Shown in pieces: positions 53,974 to 63,799 of a stretch of DNA of 64,000 nt. Each line of letters opens with the position of its first letter. The stretch's first letter is position 1. The translations under genes and the position numbers were made by a program. The DNA lies in assembly GCF_013460135.1 (NCBI RefSeq), contig NZ_CP038155.1, positions 1,426,001-1,490,000 on the forward strand. The letters run 5' to 3'. The stretch is from Arsenophonus endosymbiont of Aphis craccivora. Its GTDB lineage: Bacteria > Pseudomonadota > Gammaproteobacteria > Enterobacterales > Enterobacteriaceae. Under the pieces are notes generated by a model. That model searched no databases. It was not told the DNA's origin and saw only the letters and a list, made by a program, of their open reading frames with translations.

Positions 53974-55028
53974 GGCTTTGTTGAATAAATCGAACTTTTA
54001 GGTGATTGGCGGAGCTGATCGCTAAATTCGTTTCAACATCAGGTCCCCATGGCAAAGCAAAAGTTTAAAATTACCAACTGGCCCGCGTACAACAAGGCAC
54101 TCAGACAACGCGGTTCCCTGACGGTCTGGCTTGATGAGTCGGCCATCGCTGGATGGACTGACAGTTCTTCGCCTGAAGGTCGTGGCCGGCCGCTTTACTA
54201 CAGCGATATGGCTGTTACCACTGTCCTGATGATGAAGCGTGTGTTTAACCTGTCGCTCCGGGCATTACAGGGCTTCGTTGATTCGATTTTTAAACTCATG
54301 TCTTAGCCGCTGTGCTGTCCGGACTACTCGCTGGTCAGCAGACGAGAAAAGAGCGTCAACATCAGCATAAAAACGCCAACGCGTGGTGAAATCTCGCATC
54401 TGGTCATCGACAGTACCGGTCTGAAGGTCTTTGGCGAAGGTGAATGGAAAGTCAGGCAGCATGGGGCTGACAGACGAAGAGTGTGGCGCAAGCTTCATCT
54501 GGCAGCAGACAGTGTGACTCATGAGATTATCTGTGCCGACTTATCGCTCAGCGGAACGACAGATGCGCAGGCACTGCCGGGCCTGATTAACCAAACCCAC
54601 CGGAAAATCAGGGAAGTGTCAGCAGACGGTGCTTATGACGCCTGTTACTGCCACGACGCGTTGCTAAGAAAGAAAATCAGGCCCCTTATCCCGCCTCGAA
54701 GCGGAGCGAAATACTGGCCGGACAAGCACCATGAACGTAACCATGCGGTGGCGAATCAGCGTCTGAGCAGGAGTAATGATATGTGGAAAAAGAAAGTGGG
54801 TTATCACCGGCGTTCAGTGGCAGAAACAGCGATGTTCCGCATAAAAACTTTGCTGGGTGGCCATCTGAGGCTGCGTGACTATGAGGCTCAGGTAGGTGAA
54901 GCAATGGCGATGGTCAAAGCGCTAAACCGTATGACGTTGTTGGGTATGCCACACAGCGTCAGGATCGGATAACAGCTGTAGCAGAGGGAGCCATCCTGGC
55001 GGCTAATTCTGATTTATTCAACAAAGCC
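53974..55028 (+). mobile_element. IS903-like element (IS5 family), copy 4, full length but dead
   Basis: 1055 bp with perfect 18-bp inverted repeats; the transposase carries a stop. Flanking 9-mers (TGTAAAATG, CATACCACC) differ, so there is no target duplication. Its right end cuts a lipoprotein gene. It therefore marks a rearrangement boundary and not a simple insertion. Confidence 0.95.
54049..54972 (+). pseudogene. IS903-like transposase, copy 4: nonsense codon
   Basis: Full-length relic with TAG at 54304-54306 in place of Leu86, the same change as in copy 1. Downstream the frame is continuous and D121, D193 and E259 are all encoded. Other private changes include Glu for Ala in RRAKS (54344-54346 region) and His for Tyr in DKYHERN. 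The shared stop means that a dead copy was multiplied, by transposition in trans or by recombination. Confidence 0.93.
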
Positions 55029-55381
55029 CATACCACCATTAAATGGGTCAACAATTAACCAACCTATTAATCCACCAAAGAAAAAATTACCAGCAACATA
55101 CCATCCATTAGCACTAGCTTTTAACGGTAAGGTAACCGGTTTTAATCCTTCCTTTGTCAAAGTAATTTCATAACTTTTTTTACCAAAATAGCCACCCTCA
55201 GATTTTTCTAATGTAATTCCCTGAGGTGTTTTTCCTTGAGCAATGATTGATCCCTTTTCATCTTTGACGGAAAATTCAGCGCCATGCTATTAATCTGTAT
55301 ACACTGAGTTTTTTCACCCACTATCGTTGCACAACCACTCATCATTCCCATTGCAATTAAAGCTAAAACTAATTTTTTCAT
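55029..55381 (-). pseudogene. small lipoprotein relic, frameshifted and truncated by IS copy 4
   Basis: The frame starts at ATG 55381 after GGGATGATA with a lipoprotein signal (MKKLVLALIAMGMMSGC, lipobox MSGC). After QCIQINS a missing base near 55285 shifts the frame; the body then reads GAEFSVKDEKGSIIAQGKTP, LEKSEGGYFGKKSYEITLTK and ASANGWYVAGNFFFGGLIGW LIVDP, before the IS cuts it at 55029. Widespread but uncharacterised bacterial lipoproteins share the GWYVAGN and GGLIGWLIVDP pattern with a PEGA-like middle. Function unknown. Confidence 0.75.
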
Positions 55382-55608
55382 TATCATCCCTGTGATAGGT
55401 AAAGTTAAATAATTTTAACTAAAACAAGGTGTAAAATAAATATGAGGTTATTTATTTTATAGCCCCAATAAAACCAATTTGATTTAGCTATATATCGCGA
55501 TTAAATAATATTGTTATAAAATAAGGAACCAATAAAGCCGTTTAAATTCGGCGTAACTTTTATCCAGCTAAAAAATAATTTTGTCGCTGTTAAAAAATAG
55601 GAAACGGT

Positions 55609-56052
55609 ATGTCAATAATGATTAGAAATATGGAGAAAAATGACCGTACGGTTTGGGCAACTATGCGTCTGCAACTATGGGATCGACATGCCCATGATGC
55701 CCATCTTAGTGACATAGATAAAATGCTAAGTAGTAAGCAAAATGCAGGATATATCGCTATGTTAAACCATCAGGCAGTCGGTTTTGCCGAAATTTGCCTA
55801 CGGGAATATGCCAACGGCTGCACCAAACAACCGGTTCCCTTTTTGGAAGGTATCTGGGTTAAGCCTGAATACCGTCAACAAGGTATTGGTCAGGCATTGA
55901 TCAATAAAATAACCACCGATCTGATTGCAAAGGGATTTGAAGAACTCTGTTCCTATGCCGAAATTGACAATAAACTATCACATAAAGCTCATCAAAATTG
56001 GGGCTTTAATGAAACAGAACGCGTTATCTGTTTTCGTAAAGAGCTTATCTGA
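55609..56052 (+). CDS. GNAT acetyltransferase, AAC(6')-I-like
   Basis: A 147-residue GCN5-related N-acetyltransferase closest in pattern to aminoglycoside 6'-N-acetyltransferases: MEKNDRTVWATMRLQLWDRH at the N-terminus, VPFLEGIWVKPEYRQQGIGQ (acetyl-CoA loop Q/R-x-x-G-x-G), YAEIDNKLSHKAHQNWGFNE and TERVICFRKEL at the end. The combination FLEGI-V then N-SH-AH then GF-ETE-V is typical of chromosomal AAC(6')-I enzymes. It stands alone between the lipoprotein relic and mutS. The substrate is inferred; a housekeeping acetyltransferase role is equally possible. The start is ATG 55609 after AGGAAACGGT. Confidence 0.8.
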   Translation: MSIMIRNMEKNDRTVWATMRLQLWDRHAHDAHLSDIDKMLSSKQNAGYIAMLNHQAVGFAEICLREYANGCTKQPVPFLEGIWVKPEYRQQGIGQALINKITTDLIAKGFEELCSYAEIDNKLSHKAHQNWGFNETERVICFRKELI

Positions 56053-56386
56053 TAGCAATTCTCACTGCTATGACGCAAGCAACTAAATAACAGTTACATA
56101 TGTTTTCTCCACTCCGCTCGCAATGTAGTCAATAAATTTGCCATAGAACCTTTATGAGGCTAATTTTGTGAGCACTATTTTTTCATCGCCGTGACTTCTG
56201 GTTATTGCTTATCCATAGTATAGTGAAGAAAATTTTTCATAAGTGGCTAGATTTTGCTAACAAGCGGACAATCTATTTTAAAACCAATCCCTTACACAGC
56301 AAATTGTTCGGGTTTAATTAAAATAGCATTCAGCAAGCAAGTCTTACCGGCAATATTACAACTCAAAGAGTTAAAAAATAAAAACT
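56053..56386. other. intergenic stretch before mutS
   Basis: 334 bases with no recognisable gene. On the minus strand a 16-codon frame near 56100-56150 (MANLLTTLRAEWRKHM) ends at once and matches nothing I know. The mutS promoter should be here, but no clear boxes stand out, and only a weak ribosome binding site precedes mutS. Confidence 0.35.
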
Positions 56387-58948
56387 ATGACTAATTCCCA
56401 AAACTTCGCTTCCCATACCCCAATGATGCAGCAATATTTACGCCTTAAGGCACAACATGCTGATATTTTGTTATTTTATCGGATGGGTGATTTTTATGAA
56501 TTATTCTTTGATGATGCTAAAAAAGCAGCCCAATTACTTGATATTTCATTAACTAAGCGTGGGCAATCGGCTGGCCAACCCATTCCGATGGCTGGCGTAC
56601 CTCATCATGCCGTAGAGAGTTATTTAGCCAAATTAGTTCAGTTAGGTGAGTCGGTTGCTATCTGTGAACAAATCGGTGATCCCGCCACCAGCAAAGGCCC
56701 CGTCGAACGTAAAGTTGTTCGCATCGTAACGCCGGGAACCGTTACCGATGAAGCATTACTACAAGAACGTCAGGACAATCTATTAGCTGCGATTTGGCAA
56801 GAAGGTAATGGTTATGGCTATGCCACTTTAGATATCACTTCCGGCCGTTTTATTATCAGTGAAATGGCTGATATCAACACCATAAGCGCTGAATTACAAC
56901 GTACCCGACCGGCAGAACTGCTCTATCCAGAGAATTTTGTCGATGTTGCACTATTTGAAAATAATAAAGGACTACGTCGTCGCCCATTATGGGAGTTCGA
57001 ATTAGACACCGCTAGACAACAATTGAATCTACAATTTGGTACCCAGGATCTGATGGGTTTTGGTGTTGAAAAGGCGACATTGTCATTGCGCGCAGCTGGT
57101 TGCTTACTGCAATATGTTAAAGATACCCAACGTACAGCATTGCCCCATATCCATAGTATTACCATGGAGCAGCAAAAAGAGACCATTATCCTTGATGCCG
57201 CTACGCGTGGTAATCTTGAATTGACACAAAATTTATCAGGTGGTAGCGAGAATACGGTAGCTGCGATACTGGATCAGTGCGTAACGCCTATGGGTAGCCG
57301 GATGCTAAAACGTTGGCTACATAGTCCGTTGCGCAATCTAAATAAATTATTCAATCGTCAACAAGCGATAGCCGGACTCCAATCTTATTATTTCGAATTA
57401 CAACCTTTTCTACGCCAAATTGGTGACTTAGAACGGATACTTGCTCGTTTAGCACTCCGTTCAGCCCGGCCTCGGGATCTGGTTCGCATGCGTCATGCTT
57501 TCCAACAATTTGCCGATATTCACGCGATATTAGATAAGATTGAATTTCCCTATTTGAAAAACTTGCAGTCACGCATTAGCTCCTTTGCATCACTGCAAAC
57601 ACTATTGGAAGAAGCCATTGTTGACACACCACCGGTGTTAATGCGAGACGGAGGAGTGATCGCAACCGGATATCATAGCGAACTTGATGAATGGCGTGCA
57701 TTGGCCGATGGTGCCAGTGATTACTTGGAAAAACTTGAATTGCGGGAAAAAGAGAAATTAGGTATTGATAGCCTAAAAGTCGGCTTTAATGCGGTGCATG
57801 GCTATTACCTGCAAGTTAGTCGTGGACAAAGTCATTTGGTACCTATCCATTATGTTCGTCGCCAAACTCTAAAAAATGCCGAACGGTATATTATCCCTGA
57901 GTTGAAAGAATATGAAGACAAGGTGCTAACTTCTAAAAGTAAAGCATTAGCAATTGAGAAAAAGCTTTATGAAGAACTGTTTGATCTGTTATTACCCCAT
58001 GTATCAGCATTGCAAACTAGCGCCGAAGCGTTAGCAGAATTAGATGTACTCAATAATTTGGCAGAGCGCGCCGAGACTTTGGACTATCGCTGCCCAATAT
58101 TAAATGATAAACCTGGCATAGAAATTGTTGCTGGACGCCATCCAGTCGTTGAGCAGGTACTTAGTGAGCCATTTATTTCTAATCCACTGCATCTGTCACC
58201 ACAACGTCGGTTGTTAATTATTACTGGCCCCAATATGGGCGGCAAAAGTACTTATATGCGTCAAGCAGCCTTAATTACACTGCTTGCTTATATAGGTAGC
58301 TTTGTGCCAGCAGAAAAAGCGATTATTGGCCCAATTGATCGGATCTTCACTCGGGTTGGTGCGTCGGATGATCTTGCTGCCGGTCGGTCAACTTTTATGG
58401 TGGAAATGATAGAAACCGCTAATATCCTTCATAATGCGACAGAACAAAGTCTGGTATTAATGGATGAAATTGGTCGCGGTACTTCAACCTATGATGGCCT
58501 TTCACTTGCCTGGGCTTGTGCGGAAAATCTGGTTAGCCAGATTAAAGCTATGACGTTATTTGCTACGCATTATTTTGAATTAACCAATTTGGCAGATAAG
58601 CAGGAAGGTGCGGTTAATATCCATCTGGATGCAATAGAGCATGACAACACGATTGCGTTTATGCATAACGTTCAAGAAGGCGCTGCCAGTAAAAGCTATG
58701 GCATAGCGGTGGCTTCATTGGCGGGTGTCCCCGCCAAGGTTATTCAACGAGCAAAACAGAAATTAATCGAGCTAGAAACGCTCTCCACGCTGCCAGCAAA
58801 TAAATCTATTGATAATTCACAACTAGCAAAAGTAGTGGAAAAGACGGTTTCACCAGCCATTGAAACTCTCGCAAAGTTAAATCCTGATACATTAACACCT
58901 CGTCAAGCGCTAGAATTGATTTATCGGTTAAAAGAAATGGTGAAATAG
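56387..58948 (+). CDS. mutS: DNA mismatch repair protein MutS
   Basis: Recognises mismatches and starts methyl-directed repair with MutL. The 853-residue product equals E. coli MutS. The mismatch-reading Phe-x-Glu lies in [17 protein letters not shown] near residue 36. The core levers and clamp follow, then the ATPase: Walker [20 protein letters not shown] near 612, Walker [21 protein letters not shown] and [11 protein letters not shown]. The C-terminal tetramer helix ends YRLKEMVK. No lesion is seen, so the many frameshifts in this window are not explained by loss of mutS itself. It is followed 2 bases later by the miaE relic. Confidence 0.96.
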   Translation: MTNSQNFASHTPMMQQYLRLKAQHADILLFYRMGDFYELFFDDAKKAAQLLDISLTKRGQSAGQPIPMAGVPHHAVESYLAKLVQLGESVAICEQIGDPATSKGPVERKVVRIVTPGTVTDEALLQERQDNLLAAIWQEGNGYGYATLDITSGRFIISEMADINTISAELQRTRPAELLYPENFVDVALFENNKGLRRRPLWEFELDTARQQLNLQFGTQDLMGFGVEKATLSLRAAGCLLQYVKDTQRTALPHIHSITMEQQKETIILDAATRGNLELTQNLSGGSENTVAAILDQCVTPMGSRMLKRWLHSPLRNLNKLFNRQQAIAGLQSYYFELQPFLRQIGDLERILARLALRSARPRDLVRMRHAFQQFADIHAILDKIEFPYLKNLQSRISSFASLQTLLEEAIVDTPPVLMRDGGVIATGYHSELDEWRALADGASDYLEKLELREKEKLGIDSLKVGFNAVHGYYLQVSRGQSHLVPIHYVRRQTLKNAERYIIPELKEYEDKVLTSKSKALAIEKKLYEELFDLLLPHVSALQTSAEALAELDVLNNLAERAETLDYRCPILNDKPGIEIVAGRHPVVEQVLSEPFISNPLHLSPQRRLLIITGPNMGGKSTYMRQAALITLLAYIGSFVPAEKAIIGPIDRIFTRVGASDDLAAGRSTFMVEMIETANILHNATEQSLVLMDEIGRGTSTYDGLSLAWACAENLVSQIKAMTLFATHYFELTNLADKQEGAVNIHLDAIEHDNTIAFMHNVQEGAASKSYGIAVASLAGVPAKVIQRAKQKLIELETLSTLPANKSIDNSQLAKVVEKTVSPAIETLAKLNPDTLTPRQALELIYRLKEMVK

Positions 58949-58950
58949 TT

Positions 58951-59172
58951 ATGTTATATGATGCAAAATTACTTGATCCAATTCACCATTTTTAGCCTGC
59001 AAAACACCGCAAGCGTGGATAGACAAAGCCAGTCAGCCAGAAAACTTAGCGATTATTTTATGCGATCACCTGTTGTGTGAACTAAAAGCCGCGCAAAGTG
59101 CTATGCTACTGTTGCGAAAATATGCCGTTGATGAACAGAGCAGTGATACACTCTTACAATGGTTACAACCTT
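58951..59172 (+). pseudogene. miaE: miaE relic: tRNA-(ms2io6A) hydroxylase, N-terminal piece only
   Basis: MiaE hydroxylates ms2i6A37 in tRNAs; Salmonella has it and E. coli lacks it. The start ATG 58951 reads MLYDAKLLDPIHHF, then TAG at 58993. One missing T in the T run at 58989-58994 explains this. In the next frame the family sequence continues: LACKTPQAWIDKASQPENLA, then [20 protein letters not shown] and [20 protein letters not shown]. The glutamate of CELKAAQ is an expected iron ligand. At about 59172 the sequence switches to rpoS on the other strand, so some 70 percent of miaE is deleted. The assignment is from recalled family sequence. Confidence 0.82.
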
Positions 59173-60044
59173 CTACCTCTTCTAACGTTTCCGATTCATA
59201 ACCTAATAAACCAAAGCGGCGTGCTAATACTTCACGCTGTTTTGCATTCAGTTCAAACAGCCATTTAACAATACTTTCTTTCATATTGTTAGCTTGGATA
59301 GTTCCTTCTGGCCCTGAATCATTATCATCAGATAACACATCAAGTAACGCTTTATCTGAATCACCACCGATTGGAGTATCAACAGAAGAGATCCGCTCAT
59401 TTAGCCGCAACATCCGGCTAACATCATCCACCGGTTTGTCTAAGCGTTCTGCAATTTCTTCGGCGCTTGGCTCATGATCAAGTTTCTGAGCCAATTCTCT
59501 TGCAATACGCAAATAAACATTTAACTCTTTAACGGATATGAATCGGTAAGCGGATAGTACGCGTCTGATTCATAATTGCTCGTTCAATAGTTTGGCGGAT
59601 CCACCATGTTGCATAAGTTGAAAAACGAAAACCCTTTTCTGGATCAAATTTTTCAACCGCCCGAATTAATCCAAGGTTGCCTTCTTCTATCAGATCCAGT
59701 AGGGCAAGATCACGATTACTATAGCGACGAGAAATTTTTACAACCAAAAGTAAATTACTCTCAATCATACGCTGACGTGATGCTACATCACCACGTAAAG
59801 CGCGCCTCGCATAAAATACTTCTTCTTCCACTATCAGAAGAGGTGAATATCCAATCTCACCAAGATAAAGCTGAGTTGCATCTAGAACACGTTGATTAAT
59901 ATTTTGAAATATATCTGAATCATCATCTTGCTCTAAATTTAAGTCCTCTTCTTTTAGCAAGCTTTCATCGAAAGCTTCCGCATCCATGCTAGTTTCGTCT
60001 AAATCGTCATATAACTCGTTAACTTTTAGCGAATTTTGGCTCAT
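59173..60044 (-). pseudogene. rpoS: rpoS relic: stationary-phase sigma factor, frameshifted and missing region 4.2
   Basis: Sigma-S directs the general stress response. The frame starts at ATG 60044 after AGGAGT ([17 protein letters not shown]) with region 1.2 ([15 protein letters not shown]) and region 2 ([37 protein letters not shown]). After RLPIHI one extra C (about 59529-59533) gives a stop; the next frame continues [20 protein letters not shown] through region 3 and 4.1 ([20 protein letters not shown]). It ends after EEV at 59173, where miaE sequence begins. The last 39 or so residues, region 4.2 with the -35-reading helix-turn-helix, are gone. Sigma-S is therefore inactive twice over. 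Confidence 0.95.
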
Positions 60045-60098
60045 CAGTCACTCCTACCCTTGATAATGCAGACAGCATTGACAAGCAATCTGTCCAAG

Positions 60099-61163
60099 TT
60101 ATCGTTGCGAAAGATAACGCAACGGGTTTACTGATGTTCCCTTGTAACGAATTTCAAAATGAACTCTTACCGAACTTGTACCTGTGCTACCCATAGTGGC
60201 AATCTTTTGCCCTGCCTGAACCTCCTGTTGATCACGAACTAATATAGTATCATTGTGAGCATAGGCACTCAGATAGTCATCGTTATGTTTTATTATTATA
60301 AGATTTCCATATCCACGTAATGCATTTCCAGAATAAACCACTTTTCCTGCTGTAGTTGCAAAAACAGGTTGACCGCGCGATCCAGCAATATCAACACCTT
60401 TATTTCCGCCCTTTACATCAGAGAAAGATTCAATCACTTTCCCTTCGGCCGGCCAGCGCCACTTACCTACTGTATTGACTACGCTGTTACTATTTAAGCC
60501 CGAAGATGCTGTTGTTGCAGGCGGCGTAGAAGGTGTTAGTGGCTTGGATGCTCTCGGTAACATCTTTCCTGAATTTTGCTCACTGACAGATGAAGCATAC
60601 GCATTAGTTGACTGAGAATCAACATTTGTATTGTTAGTATTCGGAGTACGATTAGCAACTACCATTTCTGAGTCGGTAGAACTACTACCAATATTAAGTA
60701 CTTGCCCAATATTTAAACTATAATGTTCTGCAATTTTATTACGTTGCGCTAGATCACGATAATCATTGCCTGTTATCCAAGCAATATAAAACAGCGTATC
60801 ACCTCGTTTAACAGTATAGGTGTTACCACTATAGCTTCCTTTTTGGATATTATCATAATTTCGGTTATAAATTATTCGGCCATCGGTGTTAGTCTTAGGT
60901 GCTGGTATCACTGGCTGATATACCGGCTTGTTTATACTATTATTTTGATTACTAACAGAAATATTTTTAGGAGAAGAGGGTATTGGCGTATTTTTTGATG
61001 ATGTATTGAAAGCAGGATAAGTATCAATTGGGCGGCTACTATCTTGGACACTACTAATTGGAGCTGCTGGATGATATGGTGTCGAGCACCCTATTAACAT
61101 TGTGCCTGTTATTATACAGATAGTTGCCCATCTAATCGCAAATTTTGGGCTGTTAAAATTCAT
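60099..61163 (-). CDS. nlpD: NlpD, LysM/LytM lipoprotein activator of amidases
   Basis: Outer-membrane lipoprotein that activates AmiC to split septal peptidoglycan during division. The 354-residue product has a lipoprotein signal ending in the lipobox LIGC, a LysM domain (TYTVKRGDTLFYIAWITGND, near residues 120-160), a Ser/Asn/Thr-rich linker and a C-terminal LytM/M23-like domain. In that domain GVDIAGSRGQPVFATTAGKV and STGTSSVRVHFEIRYKG show the degenerate metal site typical of NlpD, which activates and does not cut. In E. coli the main rpoS promoter lies inside nlpD. The gene is intact, so it is kept for division and not for rpoS. Confidence 0.93.
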   Translation of the reverse strand: MNFNSPKFAIRWATICIITGTMLIGCSTPYHPAAPISSVQDSSRPIDTYPAFNTSSKNTPIPSSPKNISVSNQNNSINKPVYQPVIPAPKTNTDGRIIYNRNYDNIQKGSYSGNTYTVKRGDTLFYIAWITGNDYRDLAQRNKIAEHYSLNIGQVLNIGSSSTDSEMVVANRTPNTNNTNVDSQSTNAYASSVSEQNSGKMLPRASKPLTPSTPPATTASSGLNSNSVVNTVGKWRWPAEGKVIESFSDVKGGNKGVDIAGSRGQPVFATTAGKVVYSGNALRGYGNLIIIKHNDDYLSAYAHNDTILVRDQQEVQAGQKIATMGSTGTSSVRVHFEIRYKGTSVNPLRYLSQR

Positions 61164-61317
61164 ACTTCTTCTCCCATGAAGATAAATCTTGAATAAAAAT
61201 CGATAATGTAAGTCATGATAGACAATTTATCGCAATAACTAAATAATAAATTATTATGCTTATTAAAGCAGAGATTAATAAAACATTAAATTATCTATCG
61301 CTAAAATATTACCTATT

Positions 61318-61944
61318 TCATGCCAAACTTCCAGGAATTAAAGGAACAAATCGCACTGACTCTACCGTTGTAGCATGAAAATCATTACCCTGACGTTTAA
61401 TGACTTTTAACATCTGTTTTTTCTCACCGACAGGTAATACCATGCGGCCACCATCTTTCAATTGTTCAAGCAACACGAGTGGGAGTTCTGCCGGCGCCGC
61501 GGTGACAATGATTCCATCAAAAGGCCCCTTTGAAGCCCATCCCATCCAGCCATCTCCATGACGGGTTGAAATATTATGGAGATCAAGTTGTTTTAATCTA
61601 CGTTTAGCATTCCATTGTAGCCCCTTAATCCGTTCTACCGAAAAAACCCGCGCGACAAGATGAGCTAAAATGGCTGTTTGATAACCCGACCCTGTGCCTA
61701 TCTCTAAAACATGATCCGAAAGAGAAAGCGTAAGTAATTTTGTCATCCGAGCAACAATATAAGGTTGCGAAATAGTCTGAGAAAAACCTATAGGTAAAGG
61801 AATATTTTCATAAGCTTTATGTGAAAGTGCTTCATCGACAAAACGCTCACGAGGAACTTTTGCAATAGCTGCCAATAGACCTTCATCTTTAATCCCTTGA
61901 TGGCGTAGTTGTGTCAATAAATCTCTCATTGACCGTTTTAGCAT
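61318..61944 (-). CDS. pcm: protein-L-isoaspartate O-methyltransferase
   Basis: Repairs isoaspartyl damage in aged proteins using SAM. The 208-residue product equals E. coli Pcm. Visible are the family start [58 protein letters not shown], the SAM-binding [17 protein letters not shown] and [20 protein letters not shown]. Its start overlaps the surE stop by 7 bases, so surE and pcm are translationally coupled. The surE-pcm-nlpD order is conserved. Confidence 0.95.
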   Translation of the reverse strand: MLKRSMRDLLTQLRHQGIKDEGLLAAIAKVPRERFVDEALSHKAYENIPLPIGFSQTISQPYIVARMTKLLTLSLSDHVLEIGTGSGYQTAILAHLVARVFSVERIKGLQWNAKRRLKQLDLHNISTRHGDGWMGWASKGPFDGIIVTAAPAELPLVLLEQLKDGGRMVLPVGEKKQMLKVIKRQGNDFHATTVESVRFVPLIPGSLA

Positions 61945-62699
61945 TCCTCACTTGCCTCTGCTTTTAATAACCAATCTTTAACAACTTGCTGATCTTTATA
62001 AGCGGTTAAATCCACTTGTAATGGCGTAATAGAAACATAACCCGCCGCTACTGCAGCAAAATCAGTATCTGGACCCGCATCAGATATTCCGCCAACTGGC
62101 CCTAACCAATAGACCGTATCGCCCCTTGGATCTTTAGATGGATCAACTTTTTGAGCTGCATGACGACTACCACAGCGTGTCACTTTGTAACCTTTAATTT
62201 CCGATAAAGGAATATCAGGAACATTAATATTAAGAATATTACCCGCTTTTAATGGCGTTTTCTGTAATAATTTTAATAAATGACAAGTTACTTCTGCTGC
62301 TGTTTGGAAGTGTGTTTCATCATTCAATGAAACCGCAAGTGCAGGTAAACCAAGATGACGTCCTTCTGTCGCCGCTGCAACGGTACCTGAATAAATAACA
62401 TCGTCACCCAGGTTGGGTCCATGATTAATACCCGAAACGACGATTTCAGGAGAGGGTAGAATAAGCTGATTAACGCCTAAATAAACACAATCCGTTGGCG
62501 TTCCCTGTACTGAGATGTCGCCATTGGCTAACTTAGCTATTCGTAATGGTTTATGAAGTGTTAATGCGTTTGATGCCCCACTTCGGTTTCTATCAGGTGC
62601 AACAACCTGAACGAAATAATGTTTACGTAATGCAGTAGCAAGCGTTTGGATGCCAGTTGCTGTTACACCATCATCATTACTTAGCAATATCCTTAGCAT
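61938..62699 (-). CDS. surE: SurE, 5'/3'-nucleotidase
   Basis: Survival protein SurE dephosphorylates nucleoside monophosphates and short polyphosphates; it is Mn/Mg-dependent and acts in stationary phase. The 253-residue product equals E. coli SurE. The metal site is [20 protein letters not shown] at the start; [17 protein letters not shown], the family block [20 protein letters not shown] and [15 protein letters not shown] follow. ATG 62699 is chosen over an upstream in-frame ATG (62729). An IS copy is inserted 36 bases upstream and has cut surE from its usual upstream neighbour truD and probably from its promoter. Confidence 0.95.
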   Translation of the reverse strand: MLRILLSNDDGVTATGIQTLATALRKHYFVQVVAPDRNRSGASNALTLHKPLRIAKLANGDISVQGTPTDCVYLGVNQLILPSPEIVVSGINHGPNLGDDVIYSGTVAAATEGRHLGLPALAVSLNDETHFQTAAEVTCHLLKLLQKTPLKAGNILNINVPDIPLSEIKGYKVTRCGSRHAAQKVDPSKDPRGDTVYWLGPVGGISDAGPDTDFAAVAAGYVSITPLQVDLTAYKDQQVVKDWLLKAEASEEC

Positions 62700-62726
62700 T
62701 ATTGTATCCCGTTGATTGATATTGAA

Positions 62727-62735
62727 CATTATATT
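62727..62735. repeat. left target-site duplication of IS copy 5
   Basis: CATTATATT, identical to the 9 bases at 63791-63799 on the other side of the element. Confidence 0.97.
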
Positions 62736-63790
62736 GGCTTTGTTGAATAAATCAGAATTAGCCGACAGGATGGCTCCCTCTGCTACAGCTGTTATCCGAT
62801 CCTGACGCTGTGTGGCATACCCAACAACGTCATACGGTTCAGCGCTTTGACCATCGCCATTGCTTCACCTACCTGAGCCTCATAGTCACGCAGCCTCAGA
62901 TGGCCACCCAGCAAAGTTTTTATGCGGAACATCGCTGTTTCTGCCACTGAACGCCGGTGATAACCCACTTTCTTTTTCCACATATCATTACTCCTGCTCA
63001 GACGCTGATTCGCCACCGCATGGTTACGTTCATGGTACTTGTCCGGCCAGTATTTCGCTCCGCTTCGCGGCGGGATAAGGGGCCTGATTTTCTTTCTTAG
63101 CAACGCATCTTGGCAGTAACAGGCGTCATAAGCACCGTCTGCTGACACTTCCCTGATTTTCCGGTGGGTTTGGTTAATCAGGCCCGGCAGTGCCTGCGCA
63201 TCTGTCGTTCCGCTGAGCGATAAGTCGGCACAGATAATCTCATGATTCACACTGTCTGCTGCCAGATGAAGCTTGCGCCACACTCTTCGTCTGTCAGCCC
63301 CATGCTGCCTGACTTTCCATTCACCTTCGCCAAAGACCTTCAGACCGGTACTGTCGATGACCAGATGCGAGATTTCACCACGCGTTGGCGTTTTTATGCT
63401 GATGTTGACGCTCTTTGCTCGTCTGCTGACCAGCGAGTAGTCCGGACAGCACAGCGGCAAAGACATGAGTTTAAAAATCGAATCAACGAAGCCCTGTAAT
63501 GCCCGGAGCGACAGGTTAAACACACGCTTCATCATCAGGACAGTGGTAACAGCCATATCGCTGTAGTAAAGCGGCCGGCCACGACCTTCAGGCGAAGAAC
63601 TGTCAGTCCATCCAGCGATGGCCGACTCATCAAGCCAGACCGTCAGGGAACCGCGTTGTCTGAGTGCCTTGTTGTACGCGGGCCAGTTGGTAATTTTAAA
63701 CTTTTGCTTTGCCATGGGGACCTGATGTTGAAACGAATTTAGCGATCAGCTCCGCCAATCACCTAAAAGTTCGATTTATTCAACAAAGCC
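62736..63790 (-). mobile_element. IS903-like element (IS5 family), copy 5, intact
   Basis: Full 1055-bp copy with perfect 18-bp inverted repeats, an intact transposase on the minus strand and a perfect 9-bp target duplication (CATTATATT). This fixes the true ends and the 9-bp duplication length for the family and shows a recent, simple insertion. Transposase transcription runs towards surE. Confidence 0.98.
62792..63715 (-). CDS. IS903-like transposase, copy 5
   Basis: A 307-residue DDE transposase with D121, D193 and E259, uninterrupted and probably active. It has Asn157 (DSVNHEI), shared with copy 1, where copies 2, 3 and 4 have Thr. Its downstream end also shares CTGTCGGC with copy 2, where copies 1, 3 and 4 have CTGGCGGC. 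These shared variants in different combinations point to exchange between copies. Confidence 0.96.
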   Translation of the reverse strand: MAKQKFKITNWPAYNKALRQRGSLTVWLDESAIAGWTDSSSPEGRGRPLYYSDMAVTTVLMMKRVFNLSLRALQGFVDSIFKLMSLPLCCPDYSLVSRRAKSVNISIKTPTRGEISHLVIDSTGLKVFGEGEWKVRQHGADRRRVWRKLHLAADSVNHEIICADLSLSGTTDAQALPGLINQTHRKIREVSADGAYDACYCQDALLRKKIRPLIPPRSGAKYWPDKYHERNHAVANQRLSRSNDMWKKKVGYHRRSVAETAMFRIKTLLGGHLRLRDYEAQVGEAMAMVKALNRMTLLGMPHSVRIG

Positions 63791-63799
63791 CATTATATT
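63791..63799. repeat. right target-site duplication of IS copy 5
   Basis: CATTATATT, the second copy of the 9-bp target duplication. Confidence 0.97.
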
